DNA of 64,000 nucleotides from assembly GCA_033002965.1 (NCBI GenBank), contig JAURVB010005953.1:1-64000 (forward strand), written 5' to 3'. Positions 25,830 to 37,931 of this stretch are shown here, in pieces. This stretch comes from Piper betle. Taxonomy: Eukaryota; Streptophyta; Magnoliopsida; Piperales; Piperaceae. The stretch's first letter is position 1. Every line of letters begins with the position of its first letter. The translations under genes and the position numbers were made by a program. Below the pieces are notes generated by a model, which worked only from the letters and a program-made list of their open reading frames with translations, did no database searches and was not told the DNA's origin.

Positions 25830-26985
25830 TTGACTCGCTCCTGACTCGAGTCAAAGTTTTTATTAGGAAATAAATTTTAAAAAGAATAAAATAATTTCTT
25901 TAAAAAAAATTGACTAGATCCCGACTTGAGTTAAGTTAATATTATGAAATAAATTTAAAAATAAAATAAAATAATTTCATAAAAAAACTTGACTCAATCT
26001 CGAATCAAGTCAAGTTAATATTATAAAATAAATTTTAAGAAAATAAAATAATATCGTAATAAAAACTTAACTCTAGTCAGGATCAAGTCAATTTTTTATT
26101 ACGAAATAAATTTTAAAAAATAAAATAATTTCGTTAAAAAAATTTGATTCGATCTCAACTGGAGTTAAATTAGTTGTATGGAATAAATTTTTAAAAAATA
26201 ATTTTGTAGTAAAAATTTGACTTGTGTCGGGATCGAGTCAATAATATGAAATAAATTTAAAAAAATATAAAATAATTTTGTAATAAAAAGCTGACTCGAT
26301 CATGTGCGGGATCGAGTCAAGTTTTTATTACAAAATAAATTTATTACCGAATAAATTTTTATTACAAAATAAATTTAAAAAAATAAAATGATTCCGTAAT
26401 AAATTATTTTAACTCAAGTCGGGATCGAATAAAGTTTTTATTAAGAAATTATTTGTTTAATTTTTTTGTCGCCGCCTCAGTGCTGGATGGGCCTGTTGAA
26501 AATACATGGTGCCGATCTCATGTGGGACCAATAAAATTTTTATTACAAACTTATTTTATTTTTTAAAATTTATTTCGTAATATTGACTCGATCTCGTGCA
26601 GGATCGAGTCAAGTTTTATGACAAAATTATTTTATTTTATTTTTAAATTTATTTTATAATATTGACTCGATCCCGAGCGAGATCGAGTCAAGTTTTTATA
26701 AAAAAATTTTATTTTTTTAATTTATTTCGTAACGGGCGGAGAGGGGTCAGGGGGCGGTAGAAGGCGAGGCAGGGGGCCTGGGCCGGTGGAGGGCATGGGG
26801 CAGCAAGTGTGGGGGACGGGGGCAGGGTGTGGGTGGCGACACGGAGGTGATCGGCAAGCGGCGTAAAATTTTAAAAATTTATTTCGTAAAATTGACTCGA
26901 GTAAGGAGCGAGTCAATTTTTTATTTTATTATATTTTATTTTTAAAATTTATTTCGTAAATTTGACTCGAGTCGGGAACGAGTCA
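25830..26985. repeat. Tandem array of about 12 imperfect hairpins
   Basis: About every 70-90 bases, with some larger gaps, an imperfect palindrome of the type TTGACTCGA...TCGAGTCAA recurs (near 25833, 25909, 25988, 26068, 26143, 26217, 26291, 26409, 26581, 26663, 26891 and 26963). Several extend outward through paired AT-rich arms such as TTTCGTAATAAAAA and its complement. A non-palindromic G-rich patch lies at 26735-26850. No reading frame is conserved across units. Confidence 0.75.
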
Positions 26986-27444
26986 AATTTTTATTACGAA
27001 ATTGCCATCGCTCTTCCTTTCCCCGTCGCGCCACCGCCGGCGGTGATGCAGTGACGCCGGCGTGGAGGTGGCCAGGGCAGCAGACGGCGGGGAGGAGCTC
27101 TGTCGACGGGCGGGGTGGCGGCGGGGTGGGTGGCGAAACAGGGCAGGGGCGAGCGGGGCCGCAGCGGGGGTGGGGCGAAACAGGCGACGTGGGGGCGGGG
27201 TTGGGGAACACGGGGCAGGTGGGGGGGAGGGCTGCGGGCAGGGGTAGGGCGGGGGCGAGGCAGCGGAAGAGGCGATGGCGGAGGGGGCAGGGGGAAACAG
27301 GGGAGGTCGAGGGGAAGGCTGCGGGCGGGGCGGGGGAACCAGGGTAGGTGGGGGGAGGGCTGCGAGCGGAGGCGGGACGGGGCTGGGGCCGGCGGGGGCG
27401 GGGCGGCGTGAACAATGGTAGGAGGAGAGGGTAAAAAAAATTAT

Positions 27445-27480
27445 ATCTGGGCCGTTGGATTTTCATCCAACGGCCCAGAT
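27445..27480. other. Perfect hairpin in right arm of foldback element
   Basis: Stem ATCTGGGCCGTTGGAT, loop TTTC, exact complement. A second hairpin with a CAGTGCG stem follows at 27492-27521. Confidence 0.88.
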
Positions 27481-27529
27481 TTGTTCCGCTGCAGTGCGCT
27501 GCATTTTCATGCAACGCACTGTAACACGC

Positions 27530-27530
<1 letters not shown>

Positions 27531-27565
<35 letters not shown>
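27531..27565. repeat. TA-repeat tract
   Basis: About 17 TA units between the foldback element and the partial second element. Related TA tracts lie near 25249-25264 and 36332-36357, marking the original insertion target. Confidence 0.85.
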
Positions 27566-27568
<3 letters not shown>

Positions 27569-27848
27569 AGAGTAATGCTATGGTGCGCTGCCATCTTTTG
27601 GCAGCGCACCATGCACTACAAATCTGGGCCGTTGGATCGCGATCCAACGACCCAGATCACTTTGCCAAAAACCCCCCACAGTCCGTTGCTCGCCCCTGCC
27701 GGCCGGCCGAGCCCCGCCGCGGCCCATGCGGCCGACCCCCGCCGGAGCCCGCCCGCCGGACCTCCGCAAGCCGTCGCCCCTCACCGGCGGCCCCCTCCGC
27801 CACCGCAAATCCACCCCCTCCCGCCTCCCGCCACCGCCCCCATCTTTT
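27566..27848. mobile_element. Partial second foldback arm
   Basis: This carries hairpins 27582-27610 (GGTGCGCTGCCA stem, short loop) and 27622-27657 (ATCTGGGCCGTTGGAT stem, loop CGCG) followed by a GC-rich tract, in the same order as the left arm of the larger element. It ends at ATATATAAAGAATTTA, which rejoins the sister spacer sequence. It looks like one arm of a related element or a nested remnant. Confidence 0.55.
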
Positions 27849-28459
27849 TTATATATAAAGAATTTAGAAGTAACATTTAAAATGATATTTTTTCTTATTT
27901 ATTTTTTGCCAATAATTTTAAATCGTTCCTGATTAGAAAAAAAGATAATTTCAATTTGACCGCGGTTTGAGATATACTTAGAATGAATAATCATATGAAA
28001 TTACAAATTATAATAAAATAAAGGGAAAATTATTATAGAAAAATCTACCAATCAGAATTGCTCAATGAGATGAACTTTGAGATTTTTTGTCACATATCTT
28101 CCCCTTTTTAACAGATATTTAGGAGGTGGGTAATTTCTAATATAGAATCTTGAACACATTCAATGGAGACTCATGTTTTCTACTTAGTAGTCAAGAGTGA
28201 AGGCTTGGACTACGCTTCTATCATCTTTCATAAAATCAAACCGATTTGTCCTTCCCTGCAACATAGTCATGTTAGTATTCATATTCCTAAATTTTAGTCA
28301 TCGAATGTCTTTGACTAATAAAAAAAGATAAGTAGGATGTTAATGGTTGAGTGTTGGTAAATTTTTTGGGTACAATCAGGGATGTCTTTTTATATCACGA
28401 ACATTCACAAACGAAAAAAGCGTAAGCATTTAAAAAAAAATTGCCTATTTATTATGCAG

Positions 28460-28591
28460 TTCTCACTCTCAAGAATATTTTTGACTCTTTAGATCCAGTA
28501 GAACCAAAGGACTACTCGGACTTGATCACACTTAAGGATGAAAATTTAAGACTGATTTTGAATGGCTTGGTTCCAAGGAGCCGGGAGAAAT
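28460..28591 (+). pseudogene. Unidentified terminal-exon remnant in spacer S2
   Basis: A plus-strand frame begins after a plausible acceptor (TTATTATGCAG) and reads LTLKNIFDSLDPVEPKDYSD, later NLRLILNGLVPRSREK, then a stop. The composition looks like true protein. A shorter, frameshifted copy lies near 36955-37091 in the spacer between copies 3 and 4. It is absent from the spacer between copies 1 and 2. I do not recognise the parent gene. Confidence 0.4.
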
Positions 28592-28664
28592 AGGGTTGGA
28601 GCCAGTGGATTCTTTCAGCCACTGAAATTTAATTCTGACCTGTGACATGATACAACAATTCTGA

Positions 28665-28790
28665 CCTGTGGTTGCATGCATTACCGGCAAGTTCAAGACC
28701 TCGAAAAGGAATCCATACATGCCACCATATCAGTCCTGCGCTGGATTCCGGTAGACGGCCAACGAGGGGGCATTGGCCAACACTGAATCA
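28665..28790. repeat. Spacer block repeated between aminopeptidase copies (S2)
   Basis: Shortened copy of the block at 12670-12947 and 37342-37590. It joins the end of the exon remnant region directly, so about 290 bases present in the next spacer are missing here. Confidence 0.5.
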
Positions 28791-29135
28791 AAGGGATACT
28801 ACATTATTTTCTAATAAGCCAGGGGCATTTCATATCAAGTTGGCCTCAATTAAAGCAGCGGAAAATATTCTTCCACCAGTGCTCTTCCTTTGCCAACTTA
28901 TCCCTGCTATAGATCAGGTAAGATATAAGCCACTTCACATAGAGAAGTCAAAAATATACGGAGTTTCGTCAGACAAAATATTGCACTAGGAAATAGATTT
29001 ATTGCTCTACATTTATTCACCAGCAGATTCAAGAGAGATCACATTGTTTTATTATTTTAACTCCAACAATCGCAATAGTACAAGATGCTGACACAACAAG
29101 GATAGATTGTTGTAGCATCAGCTCACTTACTGAGA

Positions 29136-32100
29136 TCAATCCTTTATCAGAGCCAATTCTTTGATTAAGACCTCGAGTGATTGCTCCTGTTTTATGCTCT
29201 GTACCCACCTAGCATTGATGCGAACTTGCTCCACACTTTGCTTTAATGTCATGGAAATTGAAGGTGTAACTCGACTTGCAAAAAGGCCTCTATTTCTTGA
29301 GCATTCTCCTCATAGTAAAACTTCATAGAGATGAAACCCGGTTAAAATAAAACTTAATCTGACAGCAAATGTACAGCAGAACGGAGATAAAAAATGCCAA
29401 CTTACCGGTGAGACTATCCGACGGACAATTGATGGAAGAAAAAGCTTGCACCCCATCTTTTAGCAATTGCCTCCCAATTTTCCTGCAAATCAGTAGAAAT
29501 GTGGTCATAACAAGCACTTTCAATTTGTGAAAAAATTTCCTAGGTAGAATTAGTGGAAAGGCACATATATCCTTTGTTCCCCCAAACTACCAAGGACTGC
29601 CAACAAACTAACACCTTTTCAATAGAAAAGCATTCAGCAGGCATTTTAAAGTTTAAGCAGCCACGCCAAGAAATTATTTTTTGTTAGCCAACAAATTATG
29701 CATTGCCAATATGATTTACAACAAAACTGAAAACCATTCACATTTCATTAGCAAGATTTCTAGTCTGGCACAAATTAAATAGCATTAAAGGCTCTCTAAG
29801 CATTCTACCTTCAACCACGACCATGCTATGTCACGCCCCTCCCAACTTATTCCCGAAAGGCCATAAATAACATCTTGTCCACGAACCTAAAAAATTGCTT
29901 GGTTCGAGTAAACAACCTCATTGAACTTCAAAATGTCAAATCAAGGAGAAACACAGATGCAAAACGTAAGAATTAACCTCAGATGACAGAATAAAGTTCA
30001 AAGCTTCGAGAACAATTTCTGGATCTGGAGAAGATGCCATCGATGCTGCAAAAAACAAATAAAATTTTTTTCCCGCATGTTAAGACATGAAGGAATCTCA
30101 TATGAGAGTCTGGAGATAAAAGGTTTTTGTCGTCCAAAATGACAGTTTTGTTACGTGATGTTCGTGGAAAAATACCAGATGTGATTGTGAGAAATTTGCA
30201 CCAATAGACACCGTAAAGCAATGCCTCAATCTAGATTGATTACCTAAAAGGCGACCCTTCTCTTCTGCAACATCGGTTTCTCTATAAAGCTTCAGCAGAG
30301 AATCAAAACCACTCCTGTTGCTAGCATTAACAGCTTTCATTACAGACAAGTATGCAGCCTAAAGAAATCAAAATTAAAAATTATTAGAAAATAAAAGGCA
30401 TTCTAGTATTCATGGCATCCGAAAAAATTCAAATGTTTGAACCTTTCTTATATCTGCAGGAAGAAGAGGGGTATTCCTGTCATCCAGGAAAGTGTGAAAA
30501 CGAATTGAAGCCTCTTTGAGGGTGGCATCATGACCCAAATATACCAATGCAGTCAAAAGCTCTCCTCTCAATAACACGTTCAGATGGCTCTCACCAGTCA
30601 CAGGATCCCAACCTAACTTACTGAAATAACAATTAAACATGGAAAATGCAACATCAGTTAGTAAATTATCAAAAGAACATATGCAGAAGAATTTTAGTTC
30701 AGGGTACAAAAAAATTGGATGCTAATGTAAGATAAAGTCCTTAAAAAACATATGTGTACATGTATATGTGTGCCACCGAAATGGTGGATGTGTTTTGACT
30801 GTTTCATGATGTGTTTAGTGTTCAAATTTTAGTTGACCTTGGGAAGCTCCAATACTTCTTAGGAATTAAGGTATCTACAAATGCTAATGGTATTCTTCTA
30901 AGCCAAAGGAAATATGTCTAAGATCTGCTTAAGGATACAGGACCGAAAGATTCCATACTTGTAGACATGCCGCGGGAGACATCCACAAAACTGGACCCTA
31001 ATGATGGTGACTTGTTTCCAGATCCAACATTAAATAGGTGGATTGCGGGAAGGTTGATTTATCTTACAGTTACTAGGCCTCAATTGGCTTTTACAGTTAG
31101 TATAGTAAATCAATTTATGCAAAGCCCACAGACTTCACTGAACAGCTGAACTTAGAATACATTGCCATATTAGAAAATATCCAAGTAGGGGACTGTTTTA
31201 CAAGTCTTTAAAATATTTGTGTGTACATGTATATGTGCCACCGAAATGGTGGATGTGTTTTCACAGTTTCTTTGATGTGTTTAGTGTTCAAATTTTAGTT
31301 GAGAGTAAGTAGAAAATTAATCCCTCAGAATCAGTGATTAGTTGTAACCTCCTTTTGTCTAGAAATACATACACTAGGTGGTGAAGCTGTATGTGAATCA
31401 CCCCTATTTTCTATTGCTTGTTTCCCTAATTATACTTGTTTCAACAATGTAAATGTAAATTTTGTTATTACATCTAGTATGATTTTACAGGCCATTAGCA
31501 ATAAGAGGTCCTAGGTTTAGTCTACAAAATTTCATCTACTATCGTCGTAAATAGGTAATTGATGATACCATATGCTTAATGGACAATCACAGATGTTTTT
31601 TGACTCTCTTAATATTCGTCTTTCTTTCTACTTTTCCACATGACCACCAACAATGCCAAAAATAAGATAACGTTTCGAAAAATGTTTATGTCGCTAGCTT
31701 TCCAAACACAAAATCTTTTTGGGCTCAAATCAAATTTCTCATGCGGTAAAAAAAGGCATTTCAAAATAAATTGTTCAGAAAGATGAAACAGCAATTTCAT
31801 GAATTAAAACAAGCAAGATTATCAGCATCAGCTAATATTTCAGACAACAAACTATTAGGAAGACAAAAATGTTTTCCATCACCAATCCAATCAGTTTTCA
31901 CATTGAAGTTCATTCCAAAAATGAAAATATTTAGGAACACTAAAAATCAACACATCATATCAGTCAATATAAGAGCTAAAATACAAAATATAATAGAATC
32001 ACCAAACAAAAAGAAATTTTTGCGAAACAACAAGTTATTAGAATGCTTACTTTGCTGAAATCAGAAGCAGATGAATAGAAAAAGATTTCAACTCATCCAA

Positions 32101-35100
32101 ACAATCTGGCAATGCAGCGCCAACAATCTTCACAACTTTATTGCAGATCTAATTAAACCATGGAAAAGATTACGTTTTAAAACAATATTGCAATTTGGAA
32201 ATATATCACATTTTTTAAAAAAATATTAAAAAAAACGAAAAACTGTAATTACTTCAATGAGTTTTGATGTCACAACGTAATCAAGATCTCCTCCGTATGC
32301 ATTCATCAAAGAGAGTAAAGAGGATAGGGTTTGCTCGCAAGCCTCACAGAGAGCATAAGAATCATTAAGAATACCTAATCATCAGAAGGAAAAGGAAACA
32401 GATTAGGTAAGATGAGAATAGAGAGCAGGGTGCTAGTCTCTACAAACACTTACCAAATCTATCAGCTGCGGACAAAGAATGAGCTTTAATTGCTGTTTGC
32501 AGTCTTTCTCCAAGCTTCTCATCATATTTTACCCTGTAAAAACCAGTCTGCTCAAAATTGACTTTTACCCACCATTGTTCACTTTCCAAAATATTGGCGT
32601 TTTTTCCATCATGGAATGAGTGAAGTTCATCTATGTCCATACTTCCAATCTTACTTTTGAGCAAAAAATTCCTTTTTTCTTGTCTAACCCAGAATATAAT
32701 GTCAATGGAACAATCCATTGTCCATCCCCAACAGAACCATTTGCACAAAATTGTGACTGCAAAGTGAAGCCATAGTCATATTTATAAGAATCAGATCTTC
32801 TGAAAGCAAATATAAACCAAAATAAGTAAAAAAATTTCAAGGCTAGTATGTCACATGTAATAGACCTGCTTAAACACCAACGCATTATCCTTGAGTTCTA
32901 CACTGACAACTGGGTACCCTTTTTGCTTTGTCCAGGTATCCATCAACTTCTTGACTTCCACACCCGATTCCTCAGAAAGAACACCCCACAAATCTTCGGT
33001 CTCGGCATTTTTGAAAGCATACTTTTTGACATATGAAGCTAAGGATTTCTGAATCAGAAACAAACTTATATGTACGGTCAAACGACAATCATAACATATA
33101 TACCATCCGTATAAATGCATAACTTCTTACCATCCTAAAATAAAAAAGAAAAAGAAGAAAGTGAAACCAGTAAAAGCCTACTTAATATTGTTCAATAACC
33201 GACCTGAAATATCTCTGCACCAAGAAAACTTTGCAGCATACGAATAATTGAAGCACCCTTTTGATAGCTTATAGCATCAAAAATTTCATCCACTGAACGA
33301 GCAATCCCCACCTCTACCTACAGTTATAACATTTTTAGTACCAAATTGCTGATAAAAAAATTCATATGATAATCCCAACAAAAATCTATATTTTAACATT
33401 GACAGCCCGTATTTAATGCCATAACCTAATCCCCCACCCCTCCCCTCCCCCTCCTCACCCCCCTAAAAAAGATAATAATAGACAGCAGTGATATCAACTC
33501 CGCATTAGTTCAAAACATGCATGATATTCAGCTTGAAAATGCAATATCTTTAAGGAATGAACATCAAAACATCAGTAGGAAAAGGGATAAAGAAGTAAGT
33601 CAAAATCTTTTTTTTACTTAGCTCAACACATCCTGTGATGTGAAACAACAAAGATATTGATTAATATATGTAATTCTCTAGTGCGGATAAAGTTGAAAAC
33701 AGTATTTTGAATCGAACATGAGCAGGTGCAGGGAAGTAGAAAAGTTCATGTTCACTATGAAAGGAAAAAATATAAAATAAGATGTCCAAAACTTGTTCCA
33801 GCTTTAGCTTTTAGCTTCATAAGGATATAGATACACAAAGCTTTCAGCAAAAAACTGCAATTAGTAGAATTACAGAAAAACCTCTCCACCAATTTGTCAG
33901 ACAACAAAGCATGATATCAAACAAAAATAAAAGATATTTCTGCAAAGCATATAATGAATGATGCCCTACTATGAGCCAGAAAAGCACCTGCCTAACGTCA
34001 TATCAGTTACAAACAAATGGCATCAGGTAAACAATAGACATAAGTATGGCATTTAGAGATAGGTGACTACCCTTAAAATGTATATTGGCAATCCTTAAAA
34101 TGTTTTGACTGACGATATGAAAACAATCTTACTCATGAGTTATTAGTTTACCTACCGGTGAGAATCAACTTGAATTTTATGTTTATAAAATTTAAGATAG
34201 AAAAAATTTTCGACCATCCTTCTGATTGCAAGATAGGTAGGCAACCTTTAAAATATTTTGACTGATCTATGCAAACAATTTCACTCATGAGGTATGACTC
34301 ATAAGTTCATCTACTAGTTGGAATCAACTTGGGGGTGGGTTTTTGCGTTCTCAAAAATGAAGGATGAAATTTTATTCATCCTAGTGAGTAGATGAAATGC
34401 TGGAGTCAAGTGGGAACAGAGAATACATAGAGAAGAGCATATTTGTCTGGGAGTGATTGTTTACTTCGATAGGGTGTGATTCTCCCAGTGCATCCAGCCT
34501 CAAGCCAGCCGTAGTTTCTCCAAGAAATTGAGTCCAAATTTTCCACTCCGGAAACAGATAATCAGAAGCCAAATAACTCACCTGGATAATTATATGGTTC
34601 ACATAAATAGTGTCTCAGAGTATTGGCAAAAAGGAAACAACAGCAAATGAACAAGTATATTCAAGCAAACAAGACAGTAAATATGTGATACCCATGTAGC
34701 AAAACCTTCATTCAGCCATAAATGGGTCCACCACTCCATTGTGACAAGGTTACCAAACCACTGGTGGGCAAGTTCATGTGCGATAACAATCGCAACCTTT
34801 TCACACACAAGGAAAAATGGCTTATATCAGCTATCAATAACATTGTCAAAACAACCTCTTGAACAAGATTGGAGGACCATGTGTTGTACCCGTTGCTTAT
34901 TAGCAGCTGAAGAGTGCTTATCATCATAGAGTAATGCTGTATCCTGATAAGTGACAAGACCATAGTTCTCCATGGCACCAGGAAAATCTGGGATCGCAAC
35001 CATATCCAGCTTTGGAAGTGGATAGGGCATTGCAAAGTAACTAAAAAGCCCAAACAGTTAAAACACGAGCAAAACTACTCTTCTAATAACTCTCAGGGGC

Positions 35101-36174
35101 AGTTAGTTGGTATATCAATAACTACATGAACAGGAAGTAACTATCACAAAATCACAAAATAAATATAGGGCACGTACTTCTTATACAAATCAAGAACCTT
35201 CACTGCAACCTCTAGCCCGAATTTTCCTTGTTCACTCTTTCCAACAGGACAATAGACACTAACCTTAACCCCTGTAAAACCGTACAAATCATAAACTGTC
35301 TTTCCGAAATCCAAAGGAAACAGTAGCGATTTCTTTTTTTATTTTATGGTTAAGATTTACCGTCATTAGTGACGTCGTGAATCACATCGAACAACCCAAC
35401 TACAAAGGCCACCAAATAAGTTGACATCAAAGGGGACTCCTCATAACACACAGTCTTGACATCCCCATCAACCTTCTCCTCCACAACCGGCATGTTGGAC
35501 AGAGCAGTCACCTCAGAGGGCACCTCAAGTGTTACCTTAAACGTAGCCTGCATCATCCATCGCACACTCCCAATAAACCCAAACAACCAATTCGAATTCG
35601 AAGTCACACAAAACAAGCAACAAAACCCGATCTACCACCTTGAGAGCAGGCTCGTCCCAGCAAGGGAAGCACCGACGAGCATCGACTGGCTCGAACTGCG
35701 TCACGGCCATGTTCTTCTTCTCCCCATTCACCACGTATGAACTCCGGTAAAACCCCTTCATCCCATCGTTCAAAACCCCCGAAAATTCGATCGACAGAGC
35801 CCCCTCCCCGGCCGGGATCGGGTCTTCGAACGCGAGCACCACCACCTCATCCTCCGCCAACACCACCACCTCAGACGGCCGGAGCTGCTAAAACAGATCC
35901 CCAGACTGAACGTCAGCGGTCAGAAAAGCGTCAAGATCGAATCTTTCGGGGGTACCTGGGAGGCGCCGGAGGAGGCGGCGAACACGACGGAGGCGGAGTC
36001 GACGGCAAGGTCGAGGGAGTTGAGGACGAGGAATCGGGTTTCGCGGCGGATATGCAGGAGGATGTCGGCAGCGCCGGTGAAGGTGCAGGCGGCGAGGTCG
36101 GGGCGGAGGCGGAGGTCGTAGCGGCGGGGGACGGCGAACTCTGGCAGCCTGGTCTGGCCTCGGAACTGCTCCAT
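29136..36174 (-). CDS. APM1: Aminopeptidase M1, copy 3 (hybrid gene, three single-base breaks)
   Basis: Same 18-exon layout as copies 2 and 4. Exon 1 is 36174-35956 and exon 2 35887-35639, the latter with an intact frame, unlike copies 2 and 4. HELAH and NEGFA are intact. One alanine before GAMEN is lost in frame, giving DFPGAMEN. Breaks: the T6 run in exon 10 (32673-32678) shared with copies 2 and 4; one base lost in exon 17 (about 29431-29444); one base lost in an A5 run in exon 18 (29280-29284, six A in copies 2 and 4). Exons 1-12 and their introns are almost identical to copy 2, while exons 13-18 match copy 4; the switch lies at the copia remnant in intron 12. With three breaks this copy is the least likely of copies 2-4 to be functional, but the errors could be technical. 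Confidence 0.75.
30730..31446 (+). mobile_element. Copia remnant in intron 12 of copy 3
   Basis: It holds about 110 bases of the 5' LTR fused directly to the end of the reverse transcriptase region (about 30838-31200), then fused to the 3' LTR, followed by ATGTA. The position matches the complete element of copy 2. It retains about 30 bases (ending near 31144) that the copy 2 element lacks, so neither descends directly from the other. Confidence 0.85.
33431..33463 (-). other. Intronic G-quadruplex motif, copy 3
   Basis: Counterpart of the copy 2 tract, with slightly different G-run lengths on the sense strand. Confidence 0.6.
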
Positions 36175-36298
36175 CGGCGGCGTCCGATTTTTCCGGCTAG
36201 AAATGGGGCGCGAGCGGACATTCTTATGCTTTCAACGGTTTGAAAATACTTTTTTTTAAATAAAAAGAACAAAAGAAAACATCCTGACGGCCTTTTTT

Positions 36299-36308
36299 TG
36301 GGCCCCAC
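36299..36308. promoter_or_regulatory. TGGGCCCCAC motif upstream of copy 3
   Basis: Site II / TCP-like motif 125 bases upstream of the start codon, shared with copies 1 and 2. Confidence 0.45.
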
Positions 36309-36331
36309 TTGCAAGTAACATTTATTTTTAT

Positions 36332-36357
36332 TTGTATATATATATATATATATATAT
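36332..36357. repeat. TA repeat, unoccupied foldback site
   Basis: A simple TA tract followed by AAAGAATTTACAAATAAC. The same sequence flanks the foldback insertion upstream of copy 2, so this is the empty site. Confidence 0.75.
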
Positions 36358-37341
36358 AAAGAATTTACAAATAACATTTAAAATGATATTTTTAAATATT
36401 TTATTAATATTTTAATGGTATTTTTTACTTATTTATTTTTGGCCAATAATTTTAAATCGTTCCCGGTAAAAAAAAAGATGGTTTCAATTTGATCGTGGTT
36501 GAGATATACTTAGAATGAATAATCACATGTAATTACAAATTATAATGAAAGAAATTATAATAAAATAGAAGGAAAATAGTTTTAGAAAAATCTACCAATC
36601 AGAATTGCTCAATGAGACGAACTTTGAGAATTTTTGTCGCATATCTTCCCCAATTATTAACAGATATTTAGGAGCTGGGTAATTTCTAATAGTATCTTTG
36701 GGAGGTGGGAAAGTAGTCAAGATTGAAGACTTGGACTATGCTTCTGTCATCTTTCATAAAATCAAACCGATTTGTCCTTTTATGCAACATAGTCATGTTA
36801 GCATTCATGTTCCAAAATTTTAGTCTTCGAATGTCTTTGACTAATAAAAAAAAGATAAGTAGGATGTTAATTGTTGAGTGTAGGTAAAATTTTGTGGGTA
36901 CAAACGAAAAATAGCGTAAGCATTTTTTTTAAAAAAAATTGCCTATTTATTACGCACTTCTCGCTCTCAAAAACATTTTTGACTCTTTTTAGATCCAGTA
37001 GAACTAAAGGACTACTCGAACTTGATCACACTAAGGATGAAAATTTAAGATTGATTTTGAATGGCTTGGTTCCAAGGAGCCGGGAGAAATAGTTGGAGCC
37101 AGTGGATTCTTTCAGCCACTGAAATTTAATTCTGACCGGTGACATGATACAACAATTCATTCAAAATTTCATATCTTATAATCTGTATTAAATTTCCGCA
37201 ATCATCAAAGCATGCTTCATTCCTTGAAGGCTCCTTTCTCGTCTCATTCTATCATATGGTTCCTAAGCAGCCAGTTATCTGCCTCACATGGCCATGATGC
37301 GTCCCCGGGGAGCTTTTCGGAGCCTCAGACGTCAAAACGCG

Positions 37342-37590
37342 GTTATATCACCGACGGGCACAAAGATTGCCAGCCCTAGAGTGAGTGATCTTCACACACA
37401 TTTGTGATTCAAAGTAACAACATTCCTATGGTTGCACGCATTACCAGCAAGTTCAAGACCTCGAAAAGGAATCCATACGTGCCACCATATCAGTCCTGCA
37501 CCGGATTCCGGTAGACGGCCAACGCGGGGGCATTGGCAACTCCCTTTATCTAGCATGGAGAGATCTGTGCAGATCCTAGTGGCAAAGACT
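37342..37590. repeat. Spacer block repeated between aminopeptidase copies (S3)
   Basis: The most complete copy of the block at 12670-12947. It is uninterrupted by the solo LTR and the hAT-like element, and so gives the empty sites for both. Confidence 0.5.
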
Positions 37591-37931
37591 GAATCAGAGG
37601 GATACTACATGATTTTCTAATAAGCCAGGGGCTTTTCATGTCAAGTTGCTCCAATTAAAGCAGCGGAAAATATTCTTCCACCAGTGCTCTTCCTTTGCCA
37701 ACTTATCCCAGCTATAGATCAGGTAAGATATAAACCACTTCACATAGCGAAGTCAAAAATATACGGAGTTTCGTCGACAAAAAATTGCACTAGGAAATAG
37801 ATTTATTGCTCTACATTTATTCACCAGCAGATTCAAGAGAGATCACATTGTTTTATTATTTTAACTCCAACGATGGCAATAGTACAATGATGCTGACCCA
37901 ACAAGGAAGAGATCCAGCTCACTTACTGAGA

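Larger units (their letters stand above)
25264..27535. mobile_element. Foldback-type element, long inverted arms and hairpin-array core
   Basis: The left arm (about 25264-25830) and right arm (about 26985-27535) are inverted copies. Each carries a GCAGCGCA-type segment, a perfect hairpin (25299-25330; 27445-27480, stems of 14-16 with loop TTTC or its complement) and a GC-rich tract that is C-rich on the left and G-rich on the right. The core (25830-26985) is a tandem array of palindromes. TA-repeat tracts flank the insertion. The uninterrupted site, TA repeat followed by AAAGAATTTACAAATAAC, is preserved upstream of copy 3 near 36332-36375. There is no transposase. The long proline- or arginine-rich frames here come from base composition, not from genes. 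Confidence 0.75.

Noticed and set aside
25830..26985. CRISPR-like array
   Set aside because: The units are palindromic throughout, there are no unique spacers of constant length and the genome is eukaryotic.
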